Of a stretch of DNA of 12,238 nucleotides, positions 8,368 to 12,238 are shown piece by piece. Under the pieces are notes generated by a model that saw nothing but the letters and a program-made list of their open reading frames with translations, ran no database searches and was not told the DNA's origin. The stretch's first letter is position 1. The number at the start of each line of letters is the position of its first letter. The position numbers were made by a program, and so were the translations under genes. The stretch comes from Gammaproteobacteria bacterium (lineage in GTDB: Bacteria; Pseudomonadota; Alphaproteobacteria; UBA828). Location of the stretch: assembly GCA_002714015.1 (NCBI GenBank), contig PAWF01000026.1:16263-28500 (forward strand), given 5' to 3'.

Positions 8368-9322
8368 GGCTCATTGATTTCTGATACAAACAAGAGTCTA
8401 TATTACTTCCAGAAAGTACTAAGCCAACACGTTTTCCAGTCATTCTTTTTTTCTCAGCCAGAAGTGCTGCTAATGGGGCTGCAGCAGCGGGCTCGGCTAC
8501 ATTTTTTGTGTATGTAAAGTATATTCCAATTGCCCGCATAATATCATCATCAGAAACGGTTATTATTCTCTCAACACCTGATAATATGTAATCTAAAGCT
8601 TCTACTGCAGGTGTCCGACAGGCAATCCCATCAGCGAGTGTTTCAGAAGTTTGTGTAGTTATTAGTCTTTTATTTTTAAAGGATAGTGCATATGCGGGTG
8701 CCCCTTTGCTCACGACTCCTACCACTTCTGTTTTAAGCCCTAGCGCATTTCTTACCGCAAGTGTTCCACAAATCCCGGACCCTAACCCTATTGGTATATA
8801 TATGACATCAAGTGAATTTACAGAGTTAAAAAATTCAAGAGCATATGTGGCAACCCCTGCTACAAGGTAGTGGTGAAAGGATGGTATTAGATGATGACCT
8901 GTCTCATCCGCCCTTTTCAGAGCATATTCAAGAGAATCTTGAAAATCTTTTCCGTGTTCAATTAATGTTGCTCCGAAATTTCTCATTGCCATATTTTTAA
9001 CAGGGCTATTATCAATAGGAACAACTATTGTTGTCGTTAATCCATATAAGCCAGCAGAATACGCAATGCTTTGACCGTGATTACCTCTTGTTGCAGCAAT
9101 AATTTTCTTAACATTTAAGTTATTACGCTTGATGTTATGTAAATAGTTTAATCCACCTCTAATTTTGAACGCACCTATTGGGGTATAATTCTCGTGTTTT
9201 ACCCATACTTCAGCCCCAATATGTTGCGATAGTAATGGCCAAACACACTCTGGTGTAGGCTTCATTGACTTATAAATAATTTCCGATGCTTCTAGTATCT
9301 CTGAAAATGAAGGTAAGGGCAT
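8354..9322 (-). CDS. PLP-dependent threonine/serine dehydratase family protein
   Basis: Fold-type II PLP enzyme of 322 aa, predicted to deaminate threonine (to 2-oxobutanoate) or serine or a related hydroxy amino acid. The PLP lysine is Lys53 in GAFKIRGGLNY. The ring-contacting Asn81 is in TRGNHGQS. The phosphate loop is GLGSGICG (179-186), a variant of the usual glycine-rich loop. The region SGSNID near the C-terminus (304-309) contains the pyridine-nitrogen serine position. There is no C-terminal ACT regulatory domain, so it resembles catabolic rather than biosynthetic (IlvA) enzymes. It stands alone on the minus strand, flanked by + strand catabolic genes. The start MPLPSFSEILEA fits the family, but no Shine-Dalgarno is visible ahead of it. 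Alternatives include threo-3-hydroxyaspartate or hydroxyectoine-pathway dehydratases. Its 2-oxobutanoate would lead to propionyl-CoA, which overlaps valine/isoleucine catabolism. Confidence 0.88.
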   Translation of the reverse strand: MPLPSFSEILEASEIIYKSMKPTPECVWPLLSQHIGAEVWVKHENYTPIGAFKIRGGLNYLHNIKRNNLNVKKIIAATRGNHGQSIAYSAGLYGLTTTIVVPIDNSPVKNMAMRNFGATLIEHGKDFQDSLEYALKRADETGHHLIPSFHHYLVAGVATYALEFFNSVNSLDVIYIPIGLGSGICGTLAVRNALGLKTEVVGVVSKGAPAYALSFKNKRLITTQTSETLADGIACRTPAVEALDYILSGVERIITVSDDDIMRAIGIYFTYTKNVAEPAAAAPLAALLAEKKRMTGKRVGLVLSGSNIDSCLYQKSMSLLST

Positions 9323-9364
9323 AATTAAATATAATAAATTAAATGGGTAAGCTAAAGAATAAGT

Positions 9365-9376
9365 TTTATTAATAAA
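9365..9376. promoter_or_regulatory. Palindrome in the divergent dehydratase/liuB intergenic region
   Basis: TTTATTAATAAA is a perfect 12-base palindrome; allowing one extra T, the symmetry extends to AG...CT (9362-9378). It sits in the 97-base region between the divergent dehydratase and liuB starts, where both promoters must lie. It could be an operator shared by both genes. The region is so AT-rich that -10 and -35 elements cannot be chosen with confidence. Confidence 0.3.
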
Positions 9377-9409
9377 CTATGGGATGTATGTTTATTGTAT
9401 CAATGAACT

Positions 9410-9414
9410 AGGAG
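9410..9414 (+). promoter_or_regulatory. Shine-Dalgarno site that sets the liuB start
   Basis: AGGAG is followed after five bases by ATG at 9420. The longest open frame begins at 9384, with only GGG directly touching its ATG, and its first 12 residues ([12 protein letters not shown]) are unlike family N-termini. The ATG at 9420 is therefore preferred. Confidence 0.75.
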
Positions 9415-9419
9415 TATGC

Positions 9420-11024
9420 ATGCAAACTTTCGTTTCTAAAGTTAAAACCAAATCCAGCGAGTATTTAGAAAATAAAAATTCCATGTTGGGGCTTCTAGAT
9501 ACTTTGGATGATAAATTATCTAAATCTCGTGGGGGTAGTGTTGCGGCTCAAAAACGCCACAAGGAGCGCGGTAGACTTCTACCCAGAGAGCGAATTAGTA
9601 AGCTGATTGACCAAAAATCAAAATTTTTAGAGCTTTCTCCTTTAGCCGCATTCGAAATGTATGATAATAAAGCTCCTGGAGCTGGTTTAATTACTGGTAT
9701 TGGGCAGGTTTCAGGCTACGACTGTATGGTCATAGCAAATGACTCTACTGTGAAGGGAGGTACATACTTTCCTATGACAGTGAAGAAACATCTCCGTGCT
9801 CAAGAAATAGCTGCTGAAAACCGATTGCCTTGTATATATCTTGTAGACTCCGGAGGCGCAAACCTGCCTTTTCAAGACCAGGTATTCCCAGATAGGGACC
9901 ATTTTGGAAGAATATTTTATAACCAGGCTCGGATGTCTCGAGAAGGTATCCCTCAGCTAGCTATTGTGATGGGTTCTTGTACAGCTGGTGGAGCATATGT
10001 TCCTGCAATGTCAGATGAAACAATAATAGTGAAAAATCAGGGGACCATCTTTCTTGGTGGACCACCATTAGTTAAGGCTGCAACTGGTGAAATAGTATCA
10101 TCAGAAGATTTGGGTGGAGCAGATGTACATACACGAATCTCTGGGGTTGCTGATCATCTAGCAGAGAGTGATGAAGATGCAATATTAATGGCGAGAGGAA
10201 TCATTTTACGTCTTAATCATAAAATTAATTTTGCTACAGGATCCAAGTTGCAATCAGAAGCTATTTGTGACCAAGAAGAATTATACGGTGTTATTCCGCA
10301 TAACCTAAGGAAGATGTTTGATGTTAGAGAGATTATTTCAAGGTTAATGGATAATGGAGAATTTGATGAATTTAAAGCTCGCTATGGTAAAACATTAGTA
10401 TGTGCCTTTGCACGCTTAGATGGAAATCTTGTAGGAGTGTTAGCAAATAATGGTATTTTGTTCTCAGAGTCTGCTCTGAAAGGAGTACATTTTATCCAGC
10501 TTTGTTGCCAGAGAGGAATTCCAATTATTTTTCTGCAAAATATTGCAGGTTTCATGGTTGGCAAACGTTATGAACATGGAGGCATCGCTAAAGACGGTGC
10601 AAAACTTGTAATGGCAGTAGCTTGTGCAGAGGTTCCAAAATTCACTGTGATTATTGGTGGAAGTTATGGGGCAGGTAATTATGGGATGTGTGGTCGAGCC
10701 TTTCAACCAAGGTTTTTATGGACTTGGCCTAATGCAAGAATATCTGTGATGGGCGGCGAGCAAGCTGCTAGTGTTCTTGCTCGTGTTCGTCGTGATAATT
10801 TAGAGAGTAATGGGGAAAATTGGTCAAATGAGGAAGAAGAAGAGTATAAAAAGCCAATTCTAAATCAATATGAAGCTCAAGGCAGCCCTTATTACTCCAC
10901 TGCTCGTTTATGGGATGATGGTATAATAGATCCAAAGAATACACGTAACTACCTTGCGCGTGGGTTAAAAATTATTAAGGGCGCCCCTAACGTTATATCA
11001 CGATTTGGGATGTTTAGAACATAA
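9420..11024 (+). CDS. liuB: Methylcrotonyl-CoA carboxylase, carboxyltransferase (beta) subunit
   Basis: Non-biotin subunit of 3-methylcrotonyl-CoA carboxylase. It moves the carboxyl group from biotin to 3-methylcrotonyl-CoA, making 3-methylglutaconyl-CoA in leucine degradation. From ATG 9420 it is 534 aa, the usual length. The N-half carries RERISKLI, then [10 protein letters not shown] and [19 protein letters not shown], which separate MCC from propionyl- and acetyl-CoA carboxylase beta chains. [15 protein letters not shown] (from about residue 185) forms the N-domain oxyanion hole. The C-half carries [29 protein letters not shown] and [16 protein letters not shown] (from about 413), the second oxyanion hole. 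WDDGIIDP and the ending FGMFRT are typical of MCC. The enzyme needs the biotin-carrying alpha subunit (LiuD/MccA), which is not in this window. liuC begins 15 bases downstream, so the two are almost certainly co-transcribed. Confidence 0.95.
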   Translation: MQTFVSKVKTKSSEYLENKNSMLGLLDTLDDKLSKSRGGSVAAQKRHKERGRLLPRERISKLIDQKSKFLELSPLAAFEMYDNKAPGAGLITGIGQVSGYDCMVIANDSTVKGGTYFPMTVKKHLRAQEIAAENRLPCIYLVDSGGANLPFQDQVFPDRDHFGRIFYNQARMSREGIPQLAIVMGSCTAGGAYVPAMSDETIIVKNQGTIFLGGPPLVKAATGEIVSSEDLGGADVHTRISGVADHLAESDEDAILMARGIILRLNHKINFATGSKLQSEAICDQEELYGVIPHNLRKMFDVREIISRLMDNGEFDEFKARYGKTLVCAFARLDGNLVGVLANNGILFSESALKGVHFIQLCCQRGIPIIFLQNIAGFMVGKRYEHGGIAKDGAKLVMAVACAEVPKFTVIIGGSYGAGNYGMCGRAFQPRFLWTWPNARISVMGGEQAASVLARVRRDNLESNGENWSNEEEEEYKKPILNQYEAQGSPYYSTARLWDDGIIDPKNTRNYLARGLKIIKGAPNVISRFGMFRT

Positions 11025-11039
11025 TGTATAGGTGTTTGA

Positions 11040-11825
11040 ATGAATAAAGATATTGTGACTCTCAGTAATAATGAAAGGGGAGTGACAGTTATTACTCTTA
11101 ATCGTCCCGAAGTTCATAACGCTTTTGATGGAGAACTTGTTCATTCTCTATCTATGGCACTTAAGAGCGTTGAGGAAGATGAAAACGTAAGAATTGTCAT
11201 TATAGCTGCCAATGGAAAAAGTTTTTGTGCTGGAGCAGATATTAAATGGATGAGGCAAATGGGTCTTGCCAATGAAGATGAAAATAAACGAGATGCCGAG
11301 TCTATTGCAGAATTACTTGGTATATTGGATGGTCTCTCTAAACCTACGATCTCATTAATACAAGGCAATGCATACGGTGGTGGGGTGGGTTTAATTTCAG
11401 CTACAGATATAGCAATTGCAGTTAGTAAAGCTTCTTTTGCAATAACAGAAACCCGAGTTGGAGTCATTCCCTCAGTAATAAGTCCGTTTGTAATAAATAA
11501 AATTGGAGAAAGTCATGCTCGCCGTTATTTCTTGACCGGTGAAAGATTTTCTTCCGAACAGGCATGTAAAATGGGACTTGTACATGATGTGGTGAGTTCT
11601 GATGCTCTAGCAGTTAGGTGTGAGGAATACGTTCAATTATTATTAAAAGGAGGACCGCAAGCACAGCACGAAGCAAAAAAACTTATCTCTGCCACAAGAG
11701 GAAAAGTTTTTAACTCAGATTTAAAGAGTGATCTTGCTAAAAGAATAGCTAAAGTTCGCGTTTCAAATGAAGGGCAAGAAGGGCTTTTGGCTTTTCATGA
11801 GAAACGAAAGGCTAACTGGATCTAG
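11040..11825 (+). CDS. liuC: 3-Methylglutaconyl-CoA hydratase (enoyl-CoA hydratase family)
   Basis: Crotonase-fold enzyme of 261 aa that hydrates 3-methylglutaconyl-CoA to HMG-CoA, the step after LiuB. LNRPEVHNAF near 20-29 and FCAGADIKWM at 62-71 form the acyl-CoA pocket and first oxyanion-hole strand. GNAYGGGVGLISATDIAIA (109-127) supplies the second. ITETRVGVIPSVISPFVI contains Glu137, equivalent to the second catalytic glutamate of classic hydratases (rat Glu164). The first glutamate position (rat Glu144) is Gly117 in GGGVGL. I recall this from bacterial LiuC proteins, and together with VISPFV it supports LiuC over a general enoyl-CoA hydratase. AGGTG at 11030-11034 precedes ATG by five bases, 15 bases after liuB. 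The DUF1489 gene starts 20 bases beyond its TAG stop. Confidence 0.9.
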   Translation: MNKDIVTLSNNERGVTVITLNRPEVHNAFDGELVHSLSMALKSVEEDENVRIVIIAANGKSFCAGADIKWMRQMGLANEDENKRDAESIAELLGILDGLSKPTISLIQGNAYGGGVGLISATDIAIAVSKASFAITETRVGVIPSVISPFVINKIGESHARRYFLTGERFSSEQACKMGLVHDVVSSDALAVRCEEYVQLLLKGGPQAQHEAKKLISATRGKVFNSDLKSDLAKRIAKVRVSNEGQEGLLAFHEKRKANWI

Positions 11826-11845
11826 TTTTTTTATAAGAAGTTGAT

Positions 11846-12238
11846 ATGGCACTAAATATGGTAAAATACGCTGTTGGTATAGATAGTATACAACAACTTG
11901 AAAGTCGGCAGGTAGAATGTAAAAAAAAATTTGGTTGTGTATTCAGTCTAACAAGACTTGCCCCTCGTAGAGGTGATGAAGTGGTTGCGGGAGGTTCGAT
12001 GTATTGGGTTATTAAACGACAGATTAGAGTTCGACAAAGAATACTTAAGATAGAAAAGGACACTGCGAACGAAGGAGATGTGGTAAAAGTTAGGTTAATC
12101 TTGGATAGTTTATTGTATCCCACAGTTCCTATTCCACGAAGACCACATCAGGGCTGGCGATATCTAAATGAAGAGCAGGTGCCAGCAGACTTATCAATGA
12201 GTGAGGAAGAGCTTTATACTCAAGTTCCTGCATCTTTA
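11846..12238 (+). CDS. DUF1489 family protein, 3'-truncated by the window edge
   Basis: An open frame from ATG 11846 runs 131 codons to the last base without a stop, so the gene is partial. The translation starts MALNMVKYAVGIDSIQQL and includes GGSMYWVIKRQIRVRQRIL (about 50-68). It continues with LILDSLLYPTVPIPRRPHQG (about 87-106) and WRYLNEEQVPADL. This order of motifs matches DUF1489 proteins of Alphaproteobacteria, which are about 140-150 aa, so only around 10-15 residues are likely missing. The function is unknown to me; the protein looks soluble and basic, with no signal peptide or membrane helix. AAGAAG at 11835-11840 is a fair ribosome site five bases before the start. It lies 20 bases after liuC, so it is probably read from the same transcript, though it may not belong to the pathway. 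Confidence 0.88.
   Translation, partial: MALNMVKYAVGIDSIQQLESRQVECKKKFGCVFSLTRLAPRRGDEVVAGGSMYWVIKRQIRVRQRILKIEKDTANEGDVVKVRLILDSLLYPTVPIPRRPHQGWRYLNEEQVPADLSMSEEELYTQVPASL

Noticed and set aside
11141..11467. 108-aa open frame on the minus strand within liuC
   Set aside because: Antisense shadow of a well-supported crotonase-family gene; no ribosome site and no recognisable domain.
181..11825. All nine complete genes end in TAA or TAG, hinting at TGA reassignment
   Set aside because: With so few genes and low G+C, TAA preference explains it. Conserved tryptophans are all encoded by TGG and no in-frame TGA is seen.
11814..11832. AACT...AGTT stem followed by seven T after liuC, resembling an intrinsic terminator
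   Set aside because: The stem is only four or five pairs with one G-C pair and overlaps the liuC stop. It is too weak to call, and the next gene begins 14 bases later.
11812..12123. 103-aa open frame on the minus strand at the right end
   Set aside because: It lies opposite the DUF1489 gene, whose translation has clear family motifs. The minus-strand product is low-complexity Ser/Thr-rich and matches nothing I recognise.

Overview
The window is an AT-rich (roughly 35-40% G+C by eye) bacterial chromosome segment that looks alphaproteobacterial. The best pointer is the gene running off the right edge, a DUF1489 protein; that family is known essentially only from Alphaproteobacteria. The fused malic enzyme/phosphotransacetylase and the Liu-type leucine-degradation genes fit the same group. 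The low G+C suggests a streamlined, perhaps marine, lineage, but that is inference. I see no insertion sequence, prophage, CRISPR array, tRNA or rRNA, and no gene-free stretch above 300 bases.

Layout: 1-180 holds a possible 10-residue gene tail and the leader of maeB. At 181-3905 are maeB (malate to pyruvate) and mgtE (Mg2+ channel), 41 bases apart. At 3995-7683 are three acyl-CoA genes on the + strand: isovaleryl-CoA dehydrogenase (liuA), an acetyl-CoA acetyltransferase, and a second short/branched-chain acyl-CoA dehydrogenase. A DsbA-fold protein of the 2-hydroxychromene-2-carboxylate isomerase family follows (7739-8341). It converges on a minus-strand PLP-dependent threonine/serine dehydratase (8354-9322). 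From a short divergent intergenic region, + strand transcription resumes with methylcrotonyl-CoA carboxylase beta (liuB), methylglutaconyl-CoA hydratase (liuC) and the truncated DUF1489 gene.

Taken together, the centre is a leucine (and probably branched-chain amino acid) catabolic island: isovaleryl-CoA to 3-methylcrotonyl-CoA (LiuA), to 3-methylglutaconyl-CoA (LiuB with an absent LiuD), to HMG-CoA (LiuC). HMG-CoA lyase (LiuE) is absent, and the thiolase would process the acetoacetyl-CoA end. The second dehydratase/dehydrogenase pair may feed threonine/valine/isoleucine carbon into the same pool. MaeB is a route from C4 acids to pyruvate and is classically controlled by acetyl-CoA.

I found no convincing evidence of a wholly novel system. 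The points worth a second look are the split and incomplete Liu cluster, the orphan isomerase-like protein inside it, the one-glutamate LiuC active site, three starts reassigned from Shine-Dalgarno evidence, and several short intergenic repeats and palindromes that could be operators.
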